From Aptenodytes patagonicus (Eukaryota; Chordata; Aves; Sphenisciformes; Spheniscidae): a DNA stretch of 64,000 bases. The translations under genes were made by a program, and so were the position numbers. The stretch is taken from positions 42,398,799-42,462,798 of the forward strand of contig NC_134982.1 of the NCBI RefSeq assembly GCF_965638725.1, read 5' to 3'. Below, in pieces: positions 23,701-38,000 of the stretch; within the stretch, counting starts at the first letter, position 1, and the number at the start of each line of letters is the position of its first letter. Under the pieces are notes generated by a model that was not told where the DNA came from, did no database searches, and saw nothing but the letters and a program-made list of their open reading frames with translations.

Positions 23701-26700
23701 GATGCCTCCTGAATCCCAATCAGTTACCCTGGTGGGACTCAGAACTGCTTGAATGGTGCAGTGGAGTGCAAAGGGAAAGACTAGGTTACAATGAAATTAC
23801 TCTTCCATTCTCAGCAACCATATACCTCAGTCTTGTTTTTACGACATTGTTAAAAATAAGTGTAATACGAAAATCTACAGTGTGCAGTGCTTAAAGGCAG
23901 GGTTGCAAACAAATGTTCTGTTTGTTCTTTAGTGAATTAGTCTTAAAACCTCAGTCTGAAGCAAGGCTGTCACTTTGGAATGTATTTAAAGTGTTTCCTG
24001 TGCAATTAGATAGCAGTTATTTTGTGATCCTAATTCATGGGTATGGAGTTTCATGGTTATGGTGTTTCATTTTCCTAGCTACAGTTTTTTTATAGTATGT
24101 GTATTTTTTATAACAATATAGTGTATGGCAGCCATCTGCAGCTCAGACTTGTACTGACAGTAGGGTATATTTTTAATGGTACTATCCTATTTTAAAATTG
24201 TTGGAATTCTCTGTTTATGATATATACAGTGTGTCTGCAATTTAAATCACTAGATACTCAAGGATTCTATGTAATGGCTGTCCCTCGCTGAGGGCGTACT
24301 GTATGTTTGATTATAGCAGCACAGGTAGAGGTCAGAAATTTCCGGCTGCAAACTTTTTAGGTGCGAGTTGTTAGCAAGACAGGAGTCCATTATTTTAAAT
24401 AATGAAAAGGGAGGATATGGCAGATTTTGCTCCTTCTTAAATTAAGCTAGCGTTTCTTCTGGAATGAGACAGAGCAGTGTTTTGCAGAGGTGGGCATCCA
24501 TAGGTACAGCAGCTTGCAGAGAAGAGACTTTGAGGAAGGACAGGGAGTAAGGGAGTGCGGAGAGAACGCTGCTCGTGTGAATCATTACTAATCTTTGTGT
24601 CTCTTGTTCAATTGTTTTAGAACTGATAGATATCACGTGTACCCTGCTGCTGCTGAACCCCGACTTCACCACTGCTTGGAACGTGAGGTATGTTGCACTC
24701 AGCGAATGACATCAGAAAGACCTGGGCCTTATGTATGAGTCAGCTGTAAGCTTTGTTTTAAGTGGTAATTAGTGACACAGCAAGAGCTTTTCAGCTAAGG
24801 AGTGCTGAAGGAATGTTAAAAATCTCTTGTGTCCTGTATGCCTTGCAGATAGTTTCAGGCTACCTTTGTTTCCTGTCTTTTTTTTTTCCCCTGTAGTGCA
24901 GGCTAAAGATTACACTGATGCATGTGAAGGCACATGTTTGGCCCACATTTTTGGGGGATCTAAGTCCCATTGAACTGCCACTCATCCTTCCTTCTGTCAG
25001 TTAAGGAAGGCCATTTGTAACCTTTAGATTGGCATATCCAATCACGTAGTGCCCAACTGATGTCTGCTGTCTGTCTTCCATGTTTTCATTTTACGCCTCT
25101 TTGAATATTATACCTGAGTCCTTTTGCGATAACAGTTCAATTTGCTGCCATTACCAGTGCAGCTCATCAAAGCTGAATAGCCTCAATAGATACACTGCAA
25201 GAGAAGGGAAGGAAGGCAGCTATCCTTTATTCTGGATGTGTTCTCCCCCACCTTGCTCCTTTCTTGTACCTGTTGGGATTAGTCTAGCTTCACCATCGGT
25301 CACGCTGCAGCACCTGTCCAGGAGTCATTATGGAGGCGGAGCAGGAATTTACCTCCTTGCTCTTAATGGAGTCCAGAAGCAACAGTTCTTTGCAACCCTG
25401 TAATCTGGTAATTTCTGTGTACATCTCAGAGCTGGGGGAATATTCTCTTTCTGCTGCCTAGGTAATACTGGAGAAAGTCTTAAAGGAATAGTTTTAGAAG
25501 GGGTGGAGAGCTGACAGAAAATTCTATGTTAGCGTCTAGGAGGACTCTCATTAAAAATATGACTTTTGTAGTTAAGATCCATTATTGCAGTAGGAAAAAT
25601 TAACAAAATGACCGAGAAAGATGATGGCTGCAGGTAGCTGTTAGTCCTAGATATGGCAAATTCAGCTTTTTTTTTTCTTCTTTCATTGCTGGTGTAGTTC
25701 TGAAGGATTCTGCTGTGATCTGTATCTTTCTAGCATCTCAGGTCTAAGAAAGGGGGATGAAAGTGATAGCAAAGGGCTTACTGTCATGAAAATGTGTATC
25801 TTGAGTAGCTTTCAAGTGATAGAATGGAATCAGGAGCATGTATAAGTACTAGAGCTACTACAGTAATGTAATCTTGTGGTACTTAAAGCTGAATTCAGGT
25901 TTTTGTTTTAGGTTTTGTGGATTATTTTTTAATGCAAATGCATCTATCCTTATCAGTCTGGCTTTTTTTCTGCCTGACAACTGAAAGAGTTTGCTCTTAT
26001 GTACATGAGAGGAGTAGTTCAAAGTTGTAAATGGAATTAAAAATGTTAAGGAATATGGATGAGGATTGTTTTCTCCTTTGTGACATTTATGGTTTACCAG
26101 AGTGTACAAATTACTACAGAAGGTGGCCTTGTTCCCCAGATTCTTGCCCAGTGCCCTGGCTGGCAGTCTGTCTTTGAAGCTCGGTTTAGCATTCAGAGAG
26201 AAGCTGTTGTTACACCAGCCAGTCAGTAGCTGTGGAGTTTACCACTGAGCCTGCTCTAGCCGAGGGACTGCTTTGCTGAATCTGACCCTACGTTGTTTTA
26301 GGCTGCTGCTGGGAGTTCACTGTTTTGAAGGGTAGACACTTAACTGGCACAACATTTCAGCTTCTCTTCTATTCTGTGAAATTCCTACTTCAGTAAATTA
26401 CAGGTCAAGCTAGCCAGACAATGTGGCTGAGCAAATGGCCTGTTCCTGGGAACAGGCAGCGAGGACTGTGGCGTGCAAACCAGCTCCTCTGCTGGGGTGG
26501 TCCCACAAACGGGGCTGAATCAGCAGCAGATGGCAGGTCTTCCACTGCTCTCCCTCTCTTTCTCTTTTGCCTCACCTCCAATTTTCACATTTAGGAATCT
26601 TGACTTTGAAGGAGAGGAGTGAGAATGTGACTCAAGGATGTGCCAACGCAGACACGGGGAGAAACTGTTTGTTATTTTTGTCAACTGGACGAGTCCCATT

Positions 26701-29700
26701 AAAGCCATGCAGATGTTTTCAGTTTTCCTTGGTGTGCTTCAGGCATTCATTATCTCTAGACCAGCAAACTGAGGTGCACATCACAGTCAATGGGAGTTTG
26801 GTGGTGTTAAGCCTCCATGTATATGTGTGTGTGGTGTTGTGGTTTTGTAGTGGTAGAGGGACTGCTACCGCTTTATCATTCAGTGCTCTTTTTAATATCT
26901 AATTCCTCCTCTCCTTTCTCTTTTTTCCCAATATAAACTCAGCAACCTGATCTAGTTGAAGATGTCCCTGCCCACGGCAGGGGGGTTGGACTAGATGACC
27001 TTTAGAGGTCCCTTCCAACCCAAACTATTCTGTGATTCTATATACAGTCACAGAGTAGAGGACAGACTGTGTTCTGCACAGATACTGGAGGTAAATCCTT
27101 ATTCTGAGCTAGTATAAGCTGGGAACATGATGGATCTGCCATGGGATGATTGTTTTAATCTTGCTCAGAGGATGTTTGTTATGCCAGATTCATCTTACAC
27201 TCTCCACACACAAATTTTTAAGGGAAAAAAGCATCATAGACTCCAAGTAGCCTAAAAAATAAAAGTGTAATAGTTATTTACTGAATAGCAGCCCTGCACA
27301 TAGTGTTTCCTGTAGAATTTAATGACTTTCATTTTAGGCTGGGGTAATCCCTTTTTCCTATCTTGAATTCTCTGCTGAGAGCTTCAGAGATAGTGGTTGA
27401 CTCAATAGCACTGAATTTGAAGATGCAGGAAGAGGGTTGTTTGAGAATGGGAAAAGGAAGTCTCTTCCTTGGAAAGGCGAGAGGACTTGGCAGAGCAAGA
27501 TGACTGGCGTGGTGGTGTGGAAGGCTAATGAGCATTTCAGCTCAGCTGACAATCATAGAAGGTTGTATCTGGTTAATGAAGCATAGGAGAACATAAAACT
27601 TCAAAAAGATTATCTATCTCTTCCTAGCAGGTAATACATCTTGACTTTGGAGCTATTCTAAACAATTGTAATATGCCTGCATAGGTTTGTCTCTTATTTA
27701 TTTATTTTAATTAGAAGTGACTGGGAAGCTACAGAAAGGCAGGGACTATAACCTAAACCATGAGAACTGAGCAAGAGCTAATTGTATGGTGTAGGAAGGC
27801 GTGCTAAAGAATAGGAGATGTGTCGCTTCTTAGAACTCGGAGGGAAATCCCTGTTATACTGAATGGGCAACAAGACATCTCCAGTTGTTAATCATAATTT
27901 CAGTTATCCTGTGTTTTTAAAGTTGAAAAATCTTCCAAGTTAAAATGACCAAAATCTTTATGTAAGTGATTGTAAAGGAATTGTCATAGGTGGTCTTGTT
28001 CTTGCTCATATACTTGCTGGCATGTGCAATTGATCAAAAATCAAAAGACACTAGGTAACAAGATGCTCTGAAAAGTCAAACTTTTTCCTGTCAGAGATCA
28101 GTGACTCCAAAGGTGTCAGCAAAAACATACGGCAAATCAAAATCATTTCAGATTATCTTTTATGGGAGCTAGAATTCTGAAGGCAGAAAATTATTTATGG
28201 TCCACGTGGCAAAAAAGTGAGCTAGAAATTATGTATCCAAGTTGGATGTTTGCTGAAAGAGCTTGAAACAGGTTTATTTGGGAGTATATGATACTTTAGT
28301 GATACTTGTGATTGAAGAACCTTACTTGTGAATGGGAGGATCTCTCGTTTGAAGATCTGTGAAGCTAATGTTGTGGAGGCTCACAGAATCAAATTAGGCA
28401 GGTGATAGTTTCAAAAATAAACTTTATTTAAACCAAAATTGGTTAGCAGAAAACTAACTAGAAATGAGGCTTCAACACTCTGATAACACCAATAAACCAC
28501 AGGTTCAGGATGGTTTTAATACGAGGAATTAATACTGCACAGCCAGCTTTAGAAATGAGGATCCAAAACGTGCACAATCATTCACCTATGAGATGAGGGC
28601 GCTCAACCTCGAGGAGTTTCCTTGGGCGGCATCCTGACCCAAGGGGAGAGTCCCCGCCTGCAGACCCGCTGCTCCGAGGAGGACCGACTCCACTTGCCCT
28701 CCGGTGGGGCTCCATTTATACCCTAGTTGAGTCTGATCTGTGGTCAGCTCTAATTGGCTGAGGGCCTTGACTTTCCCACCGCTCGCCCGAGGTGTATATG
28801 TGACGATACTCACTGCCCCGAGGTGTGTACGTGATGGTCAGCACTCACCACTGTAAAGGCGCGAAAGTAAGGGCGTGAAAAGTGAGGACACAACAGTCTT
28901 AATGTCCCTGGTCTTTATTAGGGCAGGTGTACCTGCCACAGCTAAAAACTGCTTTTCTACCGTAGCAGTGAGAGTGAATCTTGTCTGTAATGCTCCTCAA
29001 CTTTGCAAAAGAGAAAATTTACTTTAAGAATAAATATGTGTGAGCCTACTTATTTACAGTTAATGCTTTAATATAGAAAGAGCAATTTCTTCACCAAGAG
29101 TTTAGGTTTGGGAAGCTAGGTGGCCTGGTAATCTAAATCTTTGTTAAATACGTACGTGCATTTGTTTTGAGTGTTAGACTGATCTAGATTGCTTTTTCTT
29201 TGTCCATGTGGTAAGTGATTTTTACCAAAATGTCACTTTTTGCATTGCAGTAATGGGGCAATTATTCCATCTGCTCCAGTGTTGACATTCCCTGAATCTT
29301 TCTCTTGTCTGCTTTGCAAAAGTCAATGCACTGGCACCAAACAGTCTGGTCAGTCTGCCGCTCCTGGCTGGTATACCCAGATTTCCTGTTGAGCACCTGC
29401 TAAAAGCATCCAATCTGAAGCATGCTGGAACTTGATTCAGATAAAAACAAATGTCCCAGTAGCTATGTTTCTGATCTCTGCAGACAGTTGTCTACTGACT
29501 TCACTAGATATCAGGAGCAAAACTTCCTTAAGGATTTATTCAGCTGTTGGTTCAGTAGCAAAAGAAGTGTCTAGGCTAGTGCCTAGATGTATACATCTCA
29601 CCATATTTCTTGAATTTGAAATAATATGTTGCTCACTGTTAGTGTTGCCACCATTAGCTTCTGACTGTGGGTATACAGTTCAATTAAAGCAACACAAAGC

Positions 29701-32019
29701 CAACTTACCAGGTAGAGTCAGTTTCCTACTGAAAACTTTCAAAACAGACAGAAAATGACAATAACTGCTCGCATTTAAAGGAATATGTCAGTTTGTGAGA
29801 CTCGGGCCATAACTTTAAAACCACATTGTGTTCTGTGTCAGACTGCAGAGAAGTTTTACCTTCTTACTGGATAGCAGCTCTTTTCAGTGTATTTCCTCCT
29901 TGTCCCCTTTCCCCCCACCCTCTTTTTTTTTGGCCAGAAAATTGATCATCTGCTCTTCACCTATTAGTGCTCCTCTTGCTGAACCTGGTGCTGAGTATAT
30001 CATGATGATGAACCATAAATTATTAAAAAAACCCAAAACCAAACCAAAAAACAAACAAAAAACCCCACAACCCAAAACAACAAAAAACCCCACACCAAAC
30101 CCATGCCAAAATTGCTTCTACTTCTTGCACTCTCTGTTTTTAATTGTGACTTCTGGAGGTTTTGGGAAGTGCATGTTTCCTGTCTACAAATGGTGACTTT
30201 GGAACTTACTGTATCTTTGCTTCAGGGACGCTATATACTAGATTGGAAAACAGGATATGGAGGCTAATGTCCTGGGAGTAACTGGTGGTGGGGTGATGTC
30301 TACAAACATGCTCGGGACAGGCAGTAAGAGTTATAAAGCAAGAAAGTAGAATAGGGTGTGGGACAGGGAATTCTGTGCAAAGAAGGCGAGAAAGATAAAT
30401 ACGGAATTCACTTTGCTCTGTCTGTGTCAGAGGTACTCTGGGAAGGTTATGTTGGATGAACATTAAATTTTGTTAGGGCAAATTCTTTTTTTTTTTTTTT
30501 AAACCAAAAGTTGTTCTACACATAAGTAAATTTAGCGATCTCAGCCTTTCTATGAAGTTTGAAAAACATTCTACACACAGAATATTTCCCACTTCTTTCT
30601 AAATTTAGGGGTCCTTGATACTTTATCTTGAGCTATATTTAAAAACTAAAAGTAAGGGGGAGGGTGGAGAGGCTGTGTGGAAGAGTAACTGTATTTTCAG
30701 GTGTACAGAATGATCTAAGGGCTTAATTCCAAGAAGGAATGTTTAATCATATATGTAACCCTATTGGCAGGCCTTGTATCAAAGAAAAAACAAAAACCAA
30801 AAAGCTGCTTGTGTTATTAAGATGTTTTTAGAGTATGCACATAAAAGCAACATTATTCTCAACAGCCATTACGTGTAGCCCAAACTCCTTGGCTTTCTGA
30901 TTAGTAACAGCAAATGTGCTGGAGAGCCATGTTTAAATACAGTTGACTCAGTGATTTCTGGGTAGGTTCGGGAACCAATGAGTTGTATGTGTTCAGGTTA
31001 AGATAAAGTTCTTTGATCTGGATTTATTTTATTGGGCCTGGTTGAATAGGGTGCGCATATATATAGCAGTGTGGACTGGGTTAAGCCACCAAAGGCTTTT
31101 TAAACTCTTGTAGTTTGACAGGGAAGTTCTATTATGATACAAAGGAAATGCCGTGCTATTTGTTATTGGTATGTGTTCTGTTTTCAGGTTACTTCTTTTA
31201 TTCATACAAATTTATTTTATCTTTTGTAGGAAAGAATTAATACTGTCTGGCACTTTAAATCCACTTAAAGATTTGCATCTTGGAAAACTGGCGTTAACCA
31301 AGTTTCCAAAGAGTCCAGAAACATGGATTCATAGGTTTGTTTCCCTTCTGTTGCCTCCCCAAACATAAATCTTTTTCCTAGGGTTTTTTTTTCCTGTGCT
31401 TAGGTTAAGGAGAGCCATAGATGAAGGAGGAAATCTAGAAATATAGCAGATTCTTTGAGCCAGTCATTGTCAAATACTGTGCTTTGGCTTTTGAAGATAC
31501 CTGCCTATATTTTACACTTAGAACTAAAATCACATGCACCTTCTTTTGCTGCATATTTTTTTAATAAACTTTGGAGGTGGGATAAATTTTCTTAAAGGTT
31601 TATCATGTCTTGCAGCACCTAAAATTCTCAGCTTGAGAATTCTGATTCCATCAATAGTACATATTTGAGCATTGTGCGTTTCTCCCTCTTTCCCTCCTCC
31701 AACTTACTACTATATTGCTTGTCTAGGCATTTCAGAAAGACAAGAATCTGTAAAACCTCATCTTTATAACTGAAGTTGGGTTCTTTTCCATTCCCATACC
31801 GGTCTTTTTGATTGGGTGAATTTACTTTTATAATTTTTAACTTAAGCAATGTCATTAAGTCACCACTACTAAATATTAAAATAACAGAGCACATTTTTGG
31901 AAAAGATAACTCCAGAATTATTCAAACACACAAAGCTAACCATCTCAGTCATGACTGAGTGTACATAAAATGCCTGTAGCACAGCCAAGTGAAGTACAGA
32001 TCCATTGCTCAACTTTGTT

Positions 32020-32050
<31 letters not shown>

Positions 32051-35000
32051 TCGGTGTGTGTGTGGTTTTTTTCATGATGTATTTTTCACAGGATAACTCA
32101 TCCTTTTGTAGACAGCCTTAGAGATTTGAATGTAACACATTAGAAAGCAGTTAGCAATGTTTGCATTTCACATGTTCAGCATTAACAACCGTAAAGTTGA
32201 TGCCCCGTTAGGGGATTTGTACTCTATCAAAAACATAAATAAAGCTTCATTTGTACTGATAACGTATGAATTTTTGGAAGAGGGAGTTGTTGGTAAACAC
32301 TCCTTTGTGAGTGCATGAGCTTAAAATTCTCGACGTTAACCTAGAATGTAATACACTTAATATTCCTAGGTATTTCTTAACTTATAAGCATCTACTTAAT
32401 TTCTGTTAATTTCTTTCTTAGTAGCATTGATATAGCAACAACATTGATGAATTTCTGCAACTTTGGTTTTTAATTTTGTTGTTCAACTGCTTTTCATCAT
32501 CTCCATGCTACTGACTCATGCTACTTGATTGCTTTGTTTGAAGCAAAAGGAGTATGTAGAAATAGTGGGGAAAAATCTTGCCGTTTGTCATGGTTTAGCC
32601 TTTCCTACATGGTAGCTAACACTGGAAAAACTATGATTTTTTGCATGTAACTAGTGCTGCACCTGGTGCCATCCATATCATTATGATGATCAGTACATTT
32701 TTATGAAATTAGCTAGAATGGTAGGTTCTTAATATTTATTTACATCTTAGCATTTTTTATTATTTCTATAACTTGATCTTGTGCGTATACAGTCAGTATA
32801 TCTATTGATTGCACAATTGTTACTGAATAATCCTGTGTTCCTTTGCGGTAATTCCAGGAACTGTAATAGTAATAGGAACACGCATACAGTGACAGAATAA
32901 ATTGGATTTCTTTTCTCCAAATTTATTGGAGAAAATGTTCTCTTAAAAACCTCCGAAATAATACTGTGATATTCAACAGGTACCAAAAATACATTTTAAA
33001 TCTTCGGAGGTTATGCTTGTCTTTCTTTCCTCCCATGCAAAAAGTCTAGAAAGTAGCTCAGATTTCATTTTATAATTTTTTTTCTTTTGTTGTAGCCACA
33101 GAGACTATAAAGTCTGTCTCTTTTCACATGCTCCTGTATATATAATTTATCTGCATTCCTTATTTTATAAAAATCCTCATTTTAAGAAACTGAAATAATT
33201 TTAGGGTCAAAATAATTTGTCTTTTTATGGTTTTACTCAGAAGTCAATGTTAATGAAATAATATTTATCTTTGGTTAAAGAATGAGTCTCTACTCATTTA
33301 GCTTTAATGCCTAGACTTTTTTAGAATTTCCCATTTCTTGCAAATCTGCTCATTGAAGTGAAAAAATACTAGATGGTGATGTTTGGATCAAAGACATTTT
33401 TAAAAAGCAAAAATTAAGTCTTCAACATTACTACATTTCATAAAATAAAGTTACACAACAGTCAAAGAGCATGGTTTGTTTCGCTATAAATCTTTAGTTA
33501 AAACAAATGTTATATAGGAAACCAGTGTATGAACACTGGCTTCAATCCACTGCTTGTGATTTCTGCTGAGAAACACAGTCAGTTTAAAAATTGCACTCTT
33601 ATAAATTATCTTTAATATTGTCTTCCAATAGTTTAATTTTTTTTTAAAATAACTAAGAGAAAAAGACACAGTGTAAATAAAAGATACCAGTGAACCAGGA
33701 TATTATAAATGCTTTCAAATGAGAGAAAAAGCAGATGAACTACCAATTTTTTTTAACAGTGATTGGCTTATCTATTTTTTTTAATATAGATACGCAATTT
33801 TATATATGAATTGCAAAATAGAATTCTCTTTCTAAAGAAACTAGTTTATTATTTTTATTTTTTTTAATTGAATTATTTTAACCAGGAGTGACACCTTTCT
33901 GAAAGTAGCAATTCCAAAAGTGGTTTTGGAACCAATGTGAGCCAGTACAAAACAGAAGAACCTCTGTGTCACAGACCGGAGGATGTCCAGTTTCCCAGAG
34001 CATTCCACATGGGTCCATTGCAGGTCTCTTGACACATGCTGCTGTGTGGAAGTCTACACACCTGTGATCCCTTTTTGTAGGACCCTTTTGTGTAGGGTCT
34101 TCAGACGCACATTTTCTGCAGGATTGAGGACACCTCTCAAAATACTAATCTAAAAATACTACTAAAAGTCAGTCCAAAGTAAAATTACAAAGTCATGTAG
34201 GAATCTGTGCTTATCTCAGTCACTTCAAATCAAATATGTATAATTCGGCAGTAAAAACATCTGTTTTAGTTATACCTATCGCCCTTGAAACTGTAAGTCT
34301 TTTGCACCTTCTTTCTGCTGGTGATGTACAGAAACTAATTTGGCTTGTTGTGTGCAGTACTGACAAATGTAAGAAATACTGACAAAGCACGGTTAATTTT
34401 TTTTTTTAACTGAATCACTTTTTTCCATCTCATTTTGGATATTTTATTTTAGTGCTGTACAAGTCTCTGAAAGAGGAGCTCATTAGAAATCTCTTGCAGA
34501 CAGTTCTTGCATTTTTTTTTCATAAATTTGCTCTTTCCTTCTGTTTTCTTTTAGTATGCTGTAAGTAGCCATGACCACTTACAGTGAGCGAACAAACAAA
34601 TACAGCTAGAGTTAAATTATTTTGGAGTGTGATCATAAAGTCATAGCTTTCAGTATGGGAAGAGTTCAGATGGTTATGTTTGCTACTTACTCATCATCTA
34701 GTTACAGTGTAGTTCAGATAATTGAAATATCAGAAAGGTTTGATTGATCTATATAAATGAAAAAACATTTTTTTTTTCTCTTAAAATTGCTCTCTCACCA
34801 TTAACACTGTACATCGTTTAACCAGACGATGGGTGCTACAACAACTAATTCAGGAGAACTCCTTGCCCAGCCTTGTGACTAAAGGAAACTTGGGAGCAGC
34901 ACCCGTGGAAAGAATTCACCGACTAGTGCAGGAGGAAATGAATGTCTGCTCTGAAGCTGCTGGGAGATATCCAAGCAACTACAATGCCTGGTCCCATCGC

Positions 35001-38000
35001 ATCTGGGTTTTACAGCATTTGGGAAAGCTGACTGTCAAGGTATAATACAGTAGTGAATAAAGTCTTAAATTTCCTTGTCTGAAAAAAAAAAAAATAATAC
35101 TGGTTTGCCAAGCAGATCCTACGACATGGATGGAGAGTATCGTATTAAGTTAGCACAGGTAACTAAGAATGTTTTACAAAAACAGGGAAAATATTGCAAT
35201 GAGTATGTTTTGCATTTTGCTTGCCAGGGTAGGCAGGTTCCGCTCAGCAGAAAGAACAGATTTTTCTTGCCCATGTACAAAGTTCTGTTTGTTGGTACTT
35301 AGTGTTAATGAACTTGTGGCAGGAGGATAGATGGGACTGTGTGAGCTGAAATAAAGAAGGGGCAACTGAAAATAATTCTTCTAGCACGAATCTTGAAATT
35401 CCTGATAGAGAAAATGGTAACACATGACAGATATTATTTTGATAATGTAATGCGATGTCTTGTTTTGATACCCTTATTCAGCTTATCTGTGGTTTCAGAA
35501 TATTGAAGGATTAAGTAAAGACAGCAGGAATTTCAGAGAAGGCATAATGGTGCTTGTAACTAGTTTCTTCAGCTCCAACAGTATCTTTTGACAGCATTTA
35601 AACTGAGGGCTGATCAAGCTATTTCAGCTCCAGCAGGGACATGTTATGCAGTGGTAGATATTTTGGATCGCATGGTAGTATCTAAAACACCGAGACCTGC
35701 AGCAAATTGAATTAGTTAATGTGACATGGTCTAAAATTATATAGTTTTGTAATACTGTGGTTTCTAAGCTGTTAGGTGAATTCCTTGTGAATATTAGGCT
35801 GACAGTGACACATCACTCACACTTTTAATGGCAGCCGCTGCATTTTGCCATCGTGTAAATACATAGGGGAGTGAGGGACGAATTCAGCAGAGGTTGTTGA
35901 GTTGGTATAGCTGTTATTTTTATGTCTTATGGGCCAGCTACTGCTAGCAATGGATGTTGTTTTGCTGATGTTTCCTGTTAATTGTCACCTGAGAAACTTT
36001 AAAAATAGTTGTATCAGATTGGTAGTAAATAGCAAGTATGTTCCAGACTCCGTAAGGGAGACAGCCCAGAATTTGGACTCATCTGCCTAGCAAGTTTGTA
36101 TGTAAAGGTAGTTATGGAAAACTCAGAAGAATTACAGGATTGGGATAGATTGGAGGTTAGAAGTTAGGGTTAAAGGTCTATATTAACAGGAAACAGGGAC
36201 TTTCACGTAAGTCTTTAACAGCTTTCTTAAAAAGAGGGGGGGAAAGTTAGCACTGTTAATTAAAACTCCAGTCATTTTATGCTTTAGTTAACAGTAGTTT
36301 GAAGATCAGGGTAACACACTGAGTGCTTTTTGCACTTGCTATTCCTTACTAATTTAAATAAACAGAAAGAATTGCATTGTGATAGAAATAACTTCTCAGA
36401 GCTGGAATTAGTCTGGTGGGTTTATTCATTGGCAGTTGTCAATGCTTTGTGTGACAGGTCACAAGCATGCCTGTGAAGGAAGTGTTTTAAATTTGTTTGA
36501 TTGCTCCCAAGTCCATTTGCCTTGCCTGCCATCCTCGTTCCCCTGCTGGTTGTCTTTTTAGGCTGATTACTAAGGAAGTGATAGTCTTCTCTAGTTTTGT
36601 CCAACTGGCTTTCGTTACCTCTGGCAAAATTTCACTGATGCTGATGTTTCTCGAGCAGTGTGTTTAACCCATTGGGAAATCTCCATGTTGACTCTAGGTT
36701 TTGTTCATGGCACCACCAATGCATCTCTTCACATGGCCTAGCAGAAGGTGTTTGGGATGCAGGAAAATTAGGAAAAAGTGTGGAACATAAAAGATATCAA
36801 GAATCTTGAGATAAGATTTGTGGCTAGGTAACTTTAAAAGGCAGAATTAGAAAGTGATTATTTGCAAGATGTGGTGCGAGGAAAAAAGCAAATACGGAAG
36901 ACGACAGGGGAAAAAGCAGGCGTTACAGATTTTCACAGAAATATACAGGTTGTTTTCTTGCTTGATGTCTCATTTTGTACCTTCAGCCATTTGTGTGTTT
37001 GAATATCTGAAAAGAATGGTAAATTTCACTGGGATGTAATACAGGAACTGTGCTGAAAAAATTAGCAGATAAAACAGTCACTGTGATTCTACAGCCATTT
37101 AGTTCTTCAAGGTTACCTCAAATTAGAGTACCCTGTGTTATTTAGGGCCACATTTCTGCTATAATACAAACTTTGCCTGTAGTTTGAGGTAACTTTTATT
37201 ATGGTGTACAAGGAAACAGAGGCCTAGAAACATAATGTGTGTGTTGTATTACCATTGAAATAAGACTTCTCAAAACAGGTTTCTCATTTACGGAACTGTT
37301 GCCCTGCTTTGGAGGATTTGAGAGGGTAGGTTGTTTGATAGGGTTTGGGGTTTTTTCCTTTGGTTTGGTAATCCTAATGCTTCTGCAGACTGAATCTCAG
37401 TTCAAACTCTGGGAAAAAGATATAAAAAACTAGAGGAGAACGTTTTGGCCCTGCAGGAAGGTTTTCGCACAGAATAGAGATGTTTCTTCTTTCTTAGACA
37501 GTAAAAAAAATTATCTTGTTTGAATATAGAAATCTCAATTTGTTTTTCCTGCAGAATTTGAACAACATTAGCAAGATTACGTGGTGTTTGAATAGTGTTC
37601 ATAACATCAGTTAAGGACTTGTCAAGAACAGATTGTTCCAAACCAATCTAATCTTTCTGGTATTGGAGTACTTGCCTCAGAAAAGGACGAGAAAGCTTGA
37701 CTTCAGCTTTCTCACTTGACAGTACAGTTAGCTAATGGGGGGAAAAACATGGGCTCCAGACACCTACTGATAAGTGAGTGCGTAATTAGTTGGAGAACCA
37801 GAGTAAGAGAGTAATACAATATAGTCTGTTAAAATTCATACACGTTATGATACTTCAGATAAATTGCGCAGGTACAAAAATAGGATGTAGCTCAGCAAGG
37901 ATGGACAACCTTTTTTGTTTTCTTTAGATAGGAATACTCAGCTTCATAATTACAGGATGAAGAGTGACTGATCAGGCCCTATAATAAAAAAACAAGCAAA

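Larger units (their letters stand above)
16001..24620 (+). other. PTAR1: PTAR1 intron 2
   Basis: About 8.6 kb. It holds the antisense CR1 at 16064-17025, a G13 run and T-rich tracts. An open frame pair near 19500-19830 on both strands is more GC-rich than its surroundings but shows nothing recognisable. Otherwise I see nothing in it. Confidence 0.8.
24688..31229 (+). other. PTAR1: PTAR1 intron 3
   Basis: About 6.5 kb. It contains the CR1 tail at 26942-27041, the antisense solo LTR at 28369-28895 and an A/C-rich low-complexity stretch near 30022-30105. No other exon was recognised. Confidence 0.8.

Noticed and set aside
28366-28905. TAATGT direct repeat flanking the solo LTR as a target-site duplication
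   Set aside because: The repeat overlaps the left LTR end and lies four bases away from the right one, so it does not abut both ends. It may be chance.
32587-32600. TGTCATGGTTTAG-type motif here and at 55203, like the start of common avian LTRs
   Set aside because: Only about 13 bases match. No following LTR body, TATA box or terminal CA could be found at either place.
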